This document shows, piece by piece, positions 37,734 through 46,340 of a stretch of 52,118 nucleotides of DNA. The stretch covers positions 1-52,118 of the forward strand of contig NZ_JAALJH010000065.1 of NCBI RefSeq assembly GCF_011064615.1. Reading direction: 5' to 3'. This stretch comes from Aquisphaera insulae (GTDB lineage: Bacteria > Planctomycetota > Planctomycetia > Isosphaerales > Isosphaeraceae). A program made the translations under genes and the position numbers. The notes under the pieces are model-generated. The model did not search any database. It was not told where the DNA came from and was given only the letters and a program-made list of their open reading frames with translations. Within the stretch, counting starts at the first letter, position 1, and the number at the start of each line of letters is the position of its first letter.

Positions 37734-38465
37734 ATGGCGACCGTCACCACCCCTGAAGCCAACCTCGCGAGCACGGCCGCGAAATCGACCCGCCCGCCGA
37801 GCGATCAACTCGTCACGATGCGGGGCATCGACTGGCAGGGGTATTCGGCGATCCTCGAACTGAAAGGTGAGCGACGGTCCCCTCGGGTGGTCTTCCTCGA
37901 TGGCGACGTGTCGTTCATGTCCCCCTCCCCGACACGCGAGTTCCTTAACAATCGCCTCCACGACCTCATCCGGGCCGTCCTGGAAGGGCTTGAAATCCCC
38001 CATCTGCCCCTCGGGTCCACAACCTTCCGTCAGGAACAGGAGCAAGGTGGAGTCGAAGCCGACCAGTCCTATTATCTGGCGAACCGGCGTTACGTGCGCG
38101 GTAAGAAGAAGATCGATCTGAGCATCGATCCGCCGCCGGATCTGGCCGTTGAAGTGGTCGTCACTCACCGGGCGAAACGCGCCCTCGAGGTGTATCGTCG
38201 GCTCGGAGTGCCCGAGGTCTGGATCTGCACCGAGGAGGAACTCGTCTTCCTCATCCGGGGCCAGGATGGGGTACTCGCCCCTTCGACGTCAAGCACCGCG
38301 ATGCCTTGCATCACCGCGACCGAGGTCCACTCCTGGCTCAGGAAGGAAGATGATGACGACGAAGGGGCGTGGGGCGAGATCTCCGACGATGGATCGCCGA
38401 GGTCGTTGCACCTCGACGCCGTGACAGGGCGGGATGAGCGGAAGAACCCAGCGAGGCGAGGATAA
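37734..38465 (+). CDS. Uma2 family protein, paralogue 2
   Basis: A 243-aa paralogue of the preceding gene with the same MATVTTPE start and a GAGGAGAA ribosome-binding site. Core motifs: YSAILELKGERRSPRVVFLD, SFMSPSPTREFLNNRLHDL, EADQSYYLAN, PPPDLAVEVV and YRRLGVPEVWI. The Lys/Arg position before LEVYRR is Ala. A longer, charged, probably disordered C-terminal tail of ~30 residues distinguishes it from the other two copies. Function unknown; see paralogue 1 for family notes. Confidence 0.83.
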   Translation: MATVTTPEANLASTAAKSTRPPSDQLVTMRGIDWQGYSAILELKGERRSPRVVFLDGDVSFMSPSPTREFLNNRLHDLIRAVLEGLEIPHLPLGSTTFRQEQEQGGVEADQSYYLANRRYVRGKKKIDLSIDPPPDLAVEVVVTHRAKRALEVYRRLGVPEVWICTEEELVFLIRGQDGVLAPSTSSTAMPCITATEVHSWLRKEDDDDEGAWGEISDDGSPRSLHLDAVTGRDERKNPARRG

Positions 38466-38489
38466 TCTCGACGAACGTGGAGGGCAAAC

Positions 38490-39170
38490 ATGGCGACCGT
38501 CACGACGCCCGAACGCGAGGCCGGGACCGAAACGGATCAGTGCATCATCCTGGACCGTGTCGACTGGCCCGACTATGAGGCGATGCTTCGGATGCGGGGC
38601 GAACGAAGCTCACCCAGGATCGTCTATCTCGACGGGAGGCTGTCGCTGGTGTCTCCCTCTTATCGTCACGAGAGCCTCAAGATCCACCTGGAGTATTTCG
38701 TCGCGGCCGCCCTGAGCGGGCTCGGTATCGAATTCGAGCCTGCGGGATCGACCACCTACCGTCGAGAGCAGAAGAAAGGGGGAGCCGAGGGCGATACGTC
38801 GTACTACATCGCCCATCGAGATGTCGTCCTGGAGAAGGAGACCATCGACCTGAGCGTCGATCCGCCGCCCGACCTGGTCGTCGAGGTCGTTGTGTCGCAC
38901 GACGCCGAGGATTCGATCGAGGTGTACCGCCGATTCGGTGTCCCCGAGGTGTGGATCTTTACTCGACGAGAGCTCCTCGTCCTTATCCTGCAACCGGACG
39001 GGTCATACGCCCGGGGCGACGTGAGCATTGCTATCCCAGGGATCACCGCGGCCGAGGTCCATTCCTGGATCATTCGGAGGAAAGGCCGGGACATCATCGC
39101 CTGGATGGACGACATCCGCCGCTGGTCCGCGGAGGTCGTCGCTCCCCGCAGCCGCGGCGGCGCGACCTGA
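38490..39170 (+). CDS. Uma2 family protein, paralogue 3
   Basis: A 226-aa third copy starting MATVTTPE. Core motifs: YEAMLRMRGERSSPRIVYLD, LSLVSPSYRHESLKIHL, EGDTSYYIAH, PPPDLVVEVVVSHD and YRRFGVPEVWI. The position equivalent to the usual Lys/Arg is Ser or Ile, depending on alignment. The C-terminus (IIAWMDDIRRWSAEVVAPRSR) resembles paralogue 1 (VRQWAAEVVGPRDR), so 1 and 3 share a tail that paralogue 2 lost or replaced. It is followed 62 nt later by spoVR. Confidence 0.85.
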   Translation: MATVTTPEREAGTETDQCIILDRVDWPDYEAMLRMRGERSSPRIVYLDGRLSLVSPSYRHESLKIHLEYFVAAALSGLGIEFEPAGSTTYRREQKKGGAEGDTSYYIAHRDVVLEKETIDLSVDPPPDLVVEVVVSHDAEDSIEVYRRFGVPEVWIFTRRELLVLILQPDGSYARGDVSIAIPGITAAEVHSWIIRRKGRDIIAWMDDIRRWSAEVVAPRSRGGAT

Positions 39171-39232
39171 ACGGCGCAGCCCTCACACCAGCCCGCGAAC
39201 CCGACCGATCCCGAGACCAAGAGGCCCGACCC

Positions 39233-40786
39233 ATGTCGATCGTGAATGCCCACAACCTGCCGGCCGACCTGCGGGCCATCCAGCTCGAGACCGAGGAGCA
39301 CGCCCGGAGCTACGGGCTCGACTTCTACGACTGCATCTACGAGGTCCTCGACTACGACGAGATCTCCGAGATCGCCGCGCTCGGCGGGTTCCCCACGCGG
39401 TATCCGCACTGGCGATTCGGCATGGAGTACCAGCAGCTCTCCAAGGGCTACCGGTACGGGCTCCAGAAGATCTACGAGATGGTCATCAACAATGACCCCT
39501 GCTACGCCTACCTGCTGCGGTGCAACCAGCTCGTCGACCAGAAGCTCGTCATGGCCCACGTTTGCGGGCATAACGACTTCTTCAAGAACAACATCTGGTT
39601 CAGCCAGACGAACCGCAAGATGATGGACGAGACCGCCAACCACGGCAGCCGGATCCGGTCCTACATGGAGCGGTTCGGCGAGGACGTCGTCGAGAACTTC
39701 ATCGATAGCTGCCTGTCGCTCGAGAACCTGATCGACATCTATTCTCCCCACATCAAGCGGCGGGACGCCATTAGCCGCTACGACTTCGCGCCCGACGACG
39801 GCGAGGAGGACCGCTCGGGCAAGTTCCAGAGCAAGGGCTACATGGACGCCTTCATCAACCCGCCGGAGATCCTCAAGGCCGAGGCGCTCAGGCGGGAGGC
39901 GGAGAAGGAGAAGCAGAAGCCCATGTCGTTCCCGGAGCAGCCGGAGCGTGACGTCCTGCTCTTCCTGCTCGAGCACGCCCCGCTCAAGGCCTGGCAGTAT
40001 GACGTGCTGGCGATCGTCCGCGAGGAGGCGTATTACTTCGCCCCCCAGGGCCAGACCAAGATCATGAACGAGGGCTGGGCCTCGTTCTGGCACTCCACGA
40101 TCATGACCCAGAAGATCCTCCACCCCTCGGAGCTCCTCGACTACGCCGATCACCACTCCGGCACCATGGCCACCCAGCCGGGGCGGCTGAACCCTTACAA
40201 GCTCGGCATCGAGCTGCTCCGCGACATCGAGGAGCGGTGGAACAAGGGCCAGTTCGGCCCCGAGTGGGAGGAATGCGACGACTACCAGGAGAAGCAGCGG
40301 TGGGATAAGAAGCTCGGCCTGGGCCGCCAGAAGATCTTCGAGGTCCGGCGGATCCACAACGACGTGACGTTCATCGACACGTTCCTCACCCAGGACTTCT
40401 GCCGCCGCTACCAGATGTTCAGCTACAAGCACAACGACCAGAACGACACCTACGAGATCGAGAGCCGCGAGTTCAAGAAGATCAAGGAGCGGCTCCTCTT
40501 CAACCTGACCAACTTCGGCCAGCCGATCATCCGGGTCAAGGACGGCAACTACCGGAATCGCGGGGAGATGTACCTGGTCCACGAGCACTTCGGGCTGGAC
40601 CTGAAGCTGGACTACGCCCAGGACACGCTCCGCCACCTGCACCGCCTCTGGTCGCGGCCGACGCACATCGAGACGGTGTCCGACGGCCGCCCCACTCTCC
40701 TTTCGTTCGACGGGACCGACCACTCCATCCGCCCATTGGGAGGATCTTCACATGACTCCGAGTCAAAGGATCGCCGCCGCGCTTGA
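39233..40786 (+). CDS. spoVR: SpoVR family protein (YcgB homologue)
   Basis: A 517-aa cytoplasmic protein from the ATG at 39233. It is recognisable along its whole length: YGLDFYDCIYEVLDYDEI, GFPTRYPHWRFGMEYQQLSK, VMAHVCGHNDFFKNNIWF, the His/Glu-rich IMNEGWASFWHSTIMTQ and YADHHSGTMA. SpoVR was named for a spore cortex role in Bacillus, but homologues in non-sporulating bacteria are linked to PrkA and YeaH in stress physiology; planctomycetes do not make endospores. The conserved His and Glu residues suggest metal binding. Its last 35 nt overlap the next gene in another frame. Confidence 0.95.
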   Translation: MSIVNAHNLPADLRAIQLETEEHARSYGLDFYDCIYEVLDYDEISEIAALGGFPTRYPHWRFGMEYQQLSKGYRYGLQKIYEMVINNDPCYAYLLRCNQLVDQKLVMAHVCGHNDFFKNNIWFSQTNRKMMDETANHGSRIRSYMERFGEDVVENFIDSCLSLENLIDIYSPHIKRRDAISRYDFAPDDGEEDRSGKFQSKGYMDAFINPPEILKAEALRREAEKEKQKPMSFPEQPERDVLLFLLEHAPLKAWQYDVLAIVREEAYYFAPQGQTKIMNEGWASFWHSTIMTQKILHPSELLDYADHHSGTMATQPGRLNPYKLGIELLRDIEERWNKGQFGPEWEECDDYQEKQRWDKKLGLGRQKIFEVRRIHNDVTFIDTFLTQDFCRRYQMFSYKHNDQNDTYEIESREFKKIKERLLFNLTNFGQPIIRVKDGNYRNRGEMYLVHEHFGLDLKLDYAQDTLRHLHRLWSRPTHIETVSDGRPTLLSFDGTDHSIRPLGGSSHDSESKDRRRA

Positions 40787-41234
40787 CGAGAACACCCGGG
40801 CCTACGTCCTGCCGTGCACGGTCACGGCCGAGGATCCGGGCTATCGATTCACCCTCCACCTCCAGGCCCTCGACAGCGTCGGGGCCTCCCTCGACAGCCT
40901 GGAATTCAACACGACCGACCGCACCGAATGGTCGTCCGAGGCCCTCAATGCCTGGGGCAGTCGCCTGGCCGGCCGGGTGACCTACCTGCTCGAGCCGCTC
41001 AAGGTCCTCGAGATCGACGCCGGGGGCGGCGAGGTCCAGTTGCGGAGCGATGCCCCGACCCCTCGCAACGACCGCCGGGCCTTCTACGAGGTCCGCCTCT
41101 TCAATTCCGGCCTCCTCCGGATGGAGCGGATCGCCTTCGACGAGGCGACCCGCCGCCGCGAGCGGACCCCCTGCCAGCTCACCCGCGAGGTCCTCGAGCG
41201 GCTCGCCAATGACATCGTCGCCAGCGCGAAGTGA
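40752..41234 (+). CDS. Conserved-looking protein coupled to spoVR, function unknown
   Basis: A 160-aa soluble protein whose ATG (40752, preceded by GGGAGGATC) lies 35 nt inside the spoVR coding region, in a different frame. The sequence looks like a compact alpha/beta fold with the segments YRFTLHLQALDSVGASLDS, GRVTYLLEPLKVLEIDAGG and RAFYEVRLFNSGLLRMERIA and a C-terminal helix. I do not recognise a named family. Tight overlap predicts translational coupling and a role with the PrkA/YeaH/SpoVR group. It is the last gene before the 12-bp terminator hairpin. Confidence 0.8.
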   Translation: MTPSQRIAAALDENTRAYVLPCTVTAEDPGYRFTLHLQALDSVGASLDSLEFNTTDRTEWSSEALNAWGSRLAGRVTYLLEPLKVLEIDAGGGEVQLRSDAPTPRNDRRAFYEVRLFNSGLLRMERIAFDEATRRRERTPCQLTREVLERLANDIVASAK

Positions 41235-41269
41235 GCCCGGCGCCCATGACAACTCCACCAGGATTCGTC

Positions 41270-41306
41270 TGAACCCGGCCGTCCCATCGCGGACCGGCCG
41301 GGTTCA
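41270..41306. terminator. Strong bidirectional terminator hairpin
   Basis: TGAACCCGGCCG (41270-41281) pairs perfectly with CGGCCGGGTTCA (41295-41306) with a 13-nt loop in which TCC can pair with GGA further. It separates the convergent prkA operon and M56 gene; the right arm includes the M56 stop codon (41304-41306). Confidence 0.75.
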
Positions 41307-44300
41307 GTGGTCTTCCTCCTCATCGATCGGCCAGACGTGGAGGAACTTCCGCTCCAGCCGACGCCATCGCTCGGGGCCCGGCGGGGTGGCCAGCACGGTG
41401 ATGAATTCCTCCCGGATCCGGCCGCGGATCGACCGGCTCCATCGCCCCGGACTATCCGGAAACTCGCCGATCCGCGAGGCGGTCTGATACGGGGCGATGT
41501 AGGCGGCCGCCGTCATCAGGGACTCGGCCCCGAATTCGGAATTGCCGATGGCGGCGCCGGTCAGCTTGGATAGCTCCGCGCGGATCATCCGATCGAGCAA
41601 CATCCGGGCGAGGTCCCTGTCATACCGTGCCACCATCGCCGCCACACGACTACTGGCCAGCAGGGTAATCCCCTCACGCGGGTCCTTCCCCTGGAAGGGC
41701 GGGCGCATCGCCAGCGTCCTCCAAAGGTACTCCCGCACTTTGGTCGGATCGACTTCCTCGACCAGCGGTAGCAGGCCCGCGGCCGACGTGCACGCCATGC
41801 CCAGGCCGTCCCATTGATCCTGGTCCCCGCGGGAGGCGGTCTCCAGAACGTCATAGGCCTCCTCGAGGAGCTGCAAGGCGACCTGCCGGTCCTTCTTCGC
41901 CCGGACCAGGCCGACGGCCATCACACCGAAGGCCCGGGCCTTATCATTGGGCCGCGTCATGACGGTCCGGGCCAGGTTGATGGCCCGGTCGGGATCCACG
42001 GCGACCATCCGGTAGCAGACGCGCTGGATGTACGTATCGCGGAAGTTGGGCCACTTGTCGGGCATCGTCCGTACGATCCGCTCGGCCTCGGCCGGATTCT
42101 TCGCCGCCAGCCGGTGAGCGATGTGCCCCATCGACGCGCCGTAGTCCCGGTCGTCCTCAGTCTCCTTCATCAACGCCATCGCCGCGGGAAGGTCGACGAG
42201 CGAGAGTTCTTCCGCCAGCCGGCGTCGTGGCCACGACGTGTTCAAGTTCCGGGGCAGGCGATGAGCCATTTCCTTCGCCTCTTGGAGCACGCCTGTCGCC
42301 AGCTCCGCACGTCCCAGGTCCAGGAAGCGACGGCCGAGGTCTGCCATCCTCAGGACGCGATAGTTCGGCTCGGAGTCCGCCCGACCGGCGACCAGCGCCT
42401 CCTCGAGCAGGGCGAGCCGGCGCGGGGCGTCGGTCTCGGGCACGAGGCGGCTCAATCGCTCATACTCATACGATCGGACGCCCGGATCCTGGATCGCCGC
42501 GATGATCTCGATCGCCTCGTCCGGCTTCTCTCCGAACAGCCGCTCAGCCACCTCGCATCGCGGGCCATCGGCTTGGCTCGGGTCCACGCTCGCGAGTTCG
42601 TGATTCAGGAACTCACGTGCGCGGGGTAGGTCCACCTGGGCCAGGATCCGGAAGACCCGTTCGAAATCGCGCGTCTTCGGGTCCTTCAGGATTCGGTCGG
42701 CGTAGGCATCGAACAGGACGTGGATCAGCTTCTTCTCCTGTTCGATTCCGATCGCCGGCGGCAGGCTCGTGAGGGCGGCGGGAGGCGGACCGTTGACCGG
42801 TTCCAGGATGATGTCGGCCGTCGGGGCGTCGGCCTCGATCGTCCGGCCCGCGAATCGGTAGCCCTTCCCGGAGGCGAAGACGAGCACGGGCTCCGCGAAG
42901 AGGCCGGTCAGCCGGTATCGCCCCGCCTCGTCGGTCTCGACCTCCTCGAACTTCGGTCCATCCCCGGATTGCCGGACCTTGGCACCGGGGATCGGCCGGC
43001 CGGTGGGGTCCACGACCTTGCCTTCCAGGTTGCGGAGCCGGCGGACGACGATGTCGCCGAGCACCGGCGCGGTGGTCGGCCCGAGTGCGATCCACGGCGA
43101 GCCATCCGCCATGACCGCCTCGGACTCGACCTCGGCCCGCGCGGAATACTCGAAGCCCCGCTTCACGCCACGAGGCGTCGCGTACCGCCCGGACGTGTCG
43201 GTCCGAATCGGCGGCTGCCCCTCGAAGCGAATCGGGTCCATGTCGGGCAGGGCGTCCCTTTTCATGGCCCGCGAATAGATCCGGATCAGGGCCCCCGGCA
43301 TGGGCCGACCCATCGAGTCGATCACGCGTCCGGAGAGCGAAACCGTATTGGCGTCACTGATGACCAGCTTGACCGGCTCGGCGAGCCCGGCGGCGGCGGT
43401 CCGCGGCGCCTCGGTCCTCGCCTCGTCACGCTCCGCCTCGAGCGTCACGTTCGCACCCCGGTGGATGCCCCGGAGCGTGAACTCGCCGCGGAGCGTCGTG
43501 GTCGCCGTGGCGCTGAACGTGGAGCCGAGAAACATCGTGGCCCCGTTCGGCTGTTCCACGCCCGGCCCGATCCGATCCCATTCTCCGACCACTCCCGCCC
43601 CTTCAACAGGCTGTCCGGCTTCGTCCACGACAAGTCCCCGAAGCTCGACGCCACGCTCGAGCTCGATCGGCGGCAACTCCTGGCCGTCGCCGACGATCTC
43701 CGGCATCGCGATGCCCTGAGAGAGTTTGATGTATCCGGTCGGGACATCCACGAAGCCGAGGACCTGCTTCCCCGGCGGTGAGAGGGCCTCGAACCGTCCG
43801 GTCTCGTCGGTGGTCGCCAGGGACGGTCGAAGCGGGGCATTGCCCAGCCGGCTATGTAACCGCAGGCCGACTCCCTGGACGGGCCTTCCGGTCCCCTTCT
43901 CGCGGACGGTGGCCCGAACCTTCACCCACCGGACGAGTGGCACGACGATCCGAAGCCGGCCTTCGGCGGCGTGGATCTCCTTGACGCTCAGGTCGATCGG
44001 CCGGTCGATCGCATCGACCGGGAGGGACGGCCAGGCCGTGAGGCTGCTGGACACCATGGGGATGGCCGGGAATTCCCCCCGGCTATCGGTCGTCACCTCG
44101 GCCACGGAAGCGACCCAGGCGTCGTCGACCGGGTGCGTCATCGAGGCGATCCGGAGCTTCACGGCTTGGGTCGAGGCCGCATCCGTCGCCGTCAGGCGTC
44201 CCGACACCGCGATCGGCGGGACGAGCTTCAGCTCCACGCCGTCCAGGAAGCCTTTCGAACGATGAAATTCCTGGATGCCGAGGCCGGGGACCTCGACGCG

Positions 44301-45626
44301 AATCGCCTCGATCGACGGGCCGGCGGGGCTGACCACCTTCACGGAACCCTCGCGGTCCGCCCGGGTCGTCAGCCGCGCGGCCAGGATCTCGGGCAGGCGT
44401 ATGGAAGTTCCAAGCAGGGAGATGGGCGCGACCCTGGCCTCGGCCGCCGGCCGCCCGTCGGGAGCGGTGACCTGGAGGGTTGTTACCGCGGCCGGTGAAA
44501 GGACGAGCGAAACCGGCCGGCCGGGATCGACGCCCGATCGCGCCGGGCCGGTCCGCAACGAGACTTGACCGAGACCCCGCTCATCGTGGAACGCCCAGAC
44601 GCCACGACTGCCGACGATGCGATCCTCGGGGATTTCCTCGTCCCAGGAAAGTCGGTAGCGGCCGTCGGCGTCGGTGCGGGCTTCGCCCAGGACGACGGCC
44701 TTCGGACCGGGGAACGTCTCGGCGACGATCCATACGCCCGCCCCGGGCACGGGCTTGCCCGCGGCGTCGATGACCGTCCCGGTGATCGCCCGGGATTGCC
44801 GCGTTTCGGCCATGGCCGCGGTATGGCCCGGGAAGAGCAGCAGGAACGCCGTGGCCGCGAGCAGGCTCGTCAGGGCGAGCGTCCCGGCGGTGGTCCGAGA
44901 CATCGCCTCCTCGGTCGGTCGGATCCCGAGGATCCGCCGGATTCGACCGAGCAATGTCCCGCCTCGCGCCGAGGGGGCCAGCGACCAGATACCCTGACGG
45001 AGCTCCTCCAGGGCGGCGAGCGCCCTGGCGTAATCGAGCCGATCGCCGCAGCAGGCGACGGCCGCGTCGTCGCAGCAGTTCTCGCGCTCGGCCCGGATCC
45101 GGGACGAAAGCCACCAGATCGCGGGATGGTAGAAGAAGAGGGTCTCGATCAGGCTCTGCACCAGATTGACCAGGAAATCCCGCCGGCGGATGTGCGCCAG
45201 CTCATGGCCGAGGATCAGGGCGAGCTGATCCGAGCTGAGGCCGGTGAGCGCCGTCGCCGGGAGCAGGACCACCGGCCGCAGCCAGCCGACGACCATCGGC
45301 ACCTGGACCCGCGCGGACTCGAGCAGTCGGACGGGCCCGCGCAGGCCCAGCCGATGACAAAGCCGCGTGAGGGGCTCCTCAAGGTCGCCATCGAGCGGGC
45401 GGACGCCCCGCCGGACGAGCCCCCGGATCGCCAGCCAGCCACCTAGGAGTCGAATCGAGAGCAAGAGCACCCCGAGGCCCCAGGCCGCGACCAGCGGGGG
45501 AAGCCAGCGCTCCAGGAGTCGGGCGTTCGTGGGGCGGGTCGAAAGGCCCTTGACCGACGACGAGGCCGGCCGTTCGCCTTGCTCCTCCACCTTCGGCAAC
45601 TCCCCGCGATCGCTCGCGATGATCAT
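41304..45626 (-). CDS. M56 (BlaR1-like) metallopeptidase with very large C-terminal sensor, N-terminus cut off
   Basis: 1440 aa as an open frame from the ATG at 45626. Residues about 40-67 form a helix (PPLVAAWGLGVLLLSIRLLG), followed by the M56 peptidase core with LGHELAHIRRRD (HEXXH at 141-145), the third-ligand region RAERENCCDDAAVACCG, and another helix at about 248-266. Beyond it lie several carboxypeptidase-regulatory-like beta domains (for example ITGTVIDAAGKPVPGAGVWI, LRGLVVDEAGQPVEGAGV, LEGKVVDPTGRPIPGAKV), then a helical repeat-like region from about residue 980. BlaR1-type proteins sense envelope signals and cleave the cognate BlaI repressor. The first two helices of the family lie upstream in the same frame but behind a TGA codon (45657-45659), so this ORF may be a nonsense-split gene or begin by reinitiation. 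Confidence 0.82.
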   Translation of the reverse strand: MIIASDRGELPKVEEQGERPASSSVKGLSTRPTNARLLERWLPPLVAAWGLGVLLLSIRLLGGWLAIRGLVRRGVRPLDGDLEEPLTRLCHRLGLRGPVRLLESARVQVPMVVGWLRPVVLLPATALTGLSSDQLALILGHELAHIRRRDFLVNLVQSLIETLFFYHPAIWWLSSRIRAERENCCDDAAVACCGDRLDYARALAALEELRQGIWSLAPSARGGTLLGRIRRILGIRPTEEAMSRTTAGTLALTSLLAATAFLLLFPGHTAAMAETRQSRAITGTVIDAAGKPVPGAGVWIVAETFPGPKAVVLGEARTDADGRYRLSWDEEIPEDRIVGSRGVWAFHDERGLGQVSLRTGPARSGVDPGRPVSLVLSPAAVTTLQVTAPDGRPAAEARVAPISLLGTSIRLPEILAARLTTRADREGSVKVVSPAGPSIEAIRVEVPGLGIQEFHRSKGFLDGVELKLVPPIAVSGRLTATDAASTQAVKLRIASMTHPVDDAWVASVAEVTTDSRGEFPAIPMVSSSLTAWPSLPVDAIDRPIDLSVKEIHAAEGRLRIVVPLVRWVKVRATVREKGTGRPVQGVGLRLHSRLGNAPLRPSLATTDETGRFEALSPPGKQVLGFVDVPTGYIKLSQGIAMPEIVGDGQELPPIELERGVELRGLVVDEAGQPVEGAGVVGEWDRIGPGVEQPNGATMFLGSTFSATATTTLRGEFTLRGIHRGANVTLEAERDEARTEAPRTAAAGLAEPVKLVISDANTVSLSGRVIDSMGRPMPGALIRIYSRAMKRDALPDMDPIRFEGQPPIRTDTSGRYATPRGVKRGFEYSARAEVESEAVMADGSPWIALGPTTAPVLGDIVVRRLRNLEGKVVDPTGRPIPGAKVRQSGDGPKFEEVETDEAGRYRLTGLFAEPVLVFASGKGYRFAGRTIEADAPTADIILEPVNGPPPAALTSLPPAIGIEQEKKLIHVLFDAYADRILKDPKTRDFERVFRILAQVDLPRAREFLNHELASVDPSQADGPRCEVAERLFGEKPDEAIEIIAAIQDPGVRSYEYERLSRLVPETDAPRRLALLEEALVAGRADSEPNYRVLRMADLGRRFLDLGRAELATGVLQEAKEMAHRLPRNLNTSWPRRRLAEELSLVDLPAAMALMKETEDDRDYGASMGHIAHRLAAKNPAEAERIVRTMPDKWPNFRDTYIQRVCYRMVAVDPDRAINLARTVMTRPNDKARAFGVMAVGLVRAKKDRQVALQLLEEAYDVLETASRGDQDQWDGLGMACTSAAGLLPLVEEVDPTKVREYLWRTLAMRPPFQGKDPREGITLLASSRVAAMVARYDRDLARMLLDRMIRAELSKLTGAAIGNSEFGAESLMTAAAYIAPYQTASRIGEFPDSPGRWSRSIRGRIREEFITVLATPPGPERWRRLERKFLHVWPIDEEEDH

Positions 45627-45656
45627 CGCCGCAGGCCGCGACGATGGGACCGGCTC

Positions 45657-45881
45657 TCAGAGCCGGAAGAAGGTCGCGGCGGGCCAGGCCGCCATGATCA
45701 CGAGGCCCGCGCAGCCGACCAGGTAGCGGGCATTCGCGGATCGCTCCCGGAGCAGCGAAAGCGCCACCGCCGCCGCGAGTGCCGTGGCGGCGAGCTGCCA
45801 GCTCGAGTGGACCAGCGTCCAGCCCAGCCGCAAGACGAGCGGACCGGCCGAGGCACGTTCGAGGATCGTCGTGAAGTCCAT
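45657..45881 (-). pseudogene. N-terminal fragment of the M56 sensor, ended by in-frame TGA
   Basis: 74 codons starting 3 nt after the blaI stop. The sequence (LGWTLVHSSWQLAATALAAA, then RSANARYLVGCAGLVIMAAW) is the conserved N-terminal helix pair of M56/BlaR1 proteins, including the NARY motif. It ends at TGA 45657-45659. The frame stays open after that TGA for ten codons to the ATG at 45626 and then through the whole M56 protein, so the two pieces look like one gene of 1526 codons with a single nonsense codon. Either the gene is broken, the base call is wrong, or two proteins are made. Confidence 0.65.
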
Positions 45882-45884
45882 CGC

Positions 45885-46277
45885 TCAGTCCTCCCGTTCT
45901 CGCTCCAGTCGTTCGATGAGCTCCCGGATCTGCGACAGCTCCTGGGGCGGCGTCTTGCGCGACGACAACGCCTGCATCACGAGCTTCATCGCGGAACCCC
46001 CGAAGGCGCGCTCGAGCAGGTCCCCCACGAGCTGCCGCTGCGTCCGCGACTCGGTCTGGGCCGCCCGATAGACGTGGGGCCGGCTCGACTCGTCGCGGAC
46101 CACGAGCCCCTTCTCGAGCATGATCTGGAGGATCTTCAGCACCGTGGTGTAGCCCGTGGGCTTGGCGCGGGAGGCGGTCTCGTGGATCTCCTTCAGCGTG
46201 CCCGGCCCCTCGGACCAGAGCACCCGGAGGATCGCCAGCTCCGCCTCGGTGGGCCTCGGGATCTTGCCGCTCGCCAT
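45885..46277 (-). CDS. blaI: BlaI/MecI/CopY family transcriptional repressor
   Basis: A 130-aa winged-helix repressor: PRPTEAELAILRVLWSEGPG, then the recognition region PTGYTTVLKILQIMLEKGLV and the wing RDESSRPHVYRAA, with a C-terminal dimerisation region (LVGDLLERAFGGSAMKLVMQ). In the family, the repressor holds its own operon off until the paired M56 protease cleaves it. The paired M56 gene begins 3 nt downstream but has a TGA break, which if real would leave the repressor without its release switch. Two palindromic sites upstream are likely its operators. Confidence 0.93.
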   Translation of the reverse strand: MASGKIPRPTEAELAILRVLWSEGPGTLKEIHETASRAKPTGYTTVLKILQIMLEKGLVVRDESSRPHVYRAAQTESRTQRQLVGDLLERAFGGSAMKLVMQALSSRKTPPQELSQIRELIERLERERED

Positions 46278-46317
46278 CGGGAATGCCTCCGCAGTCTGGT
46301 GAAGGTTCGCGCCGATA

Positions 46318-46335
46318 TTACGAAGAGCTTCGTAA
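46318..46335. promoter_or_regulatory. BlaI-type operator 1, perfect 18-bp palindrome
   Basis: TTACGAAG-AG-CTTCGTAA: both 8-bp arms are perfect inverted copies, 41-58 nt upstream of the blaI ATG and in an AT-rich patch likely to hold its promoter. Size, symmetry and place fit autoregulation by a BlaI-type dimer, although the usual family core TACA/TGTA is replaced by TACGA/TCGTA. Confidence 0.7.
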
Positions 46336-46340
46336 ATAGT

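Noticed and set aside
39233..40786. Evidence for endospore formation from spoVR and PSP1/YaaT-like genes
   Set aside because: Both families are widespread in non-sporulating bacteria and no other sporulation genes are present.
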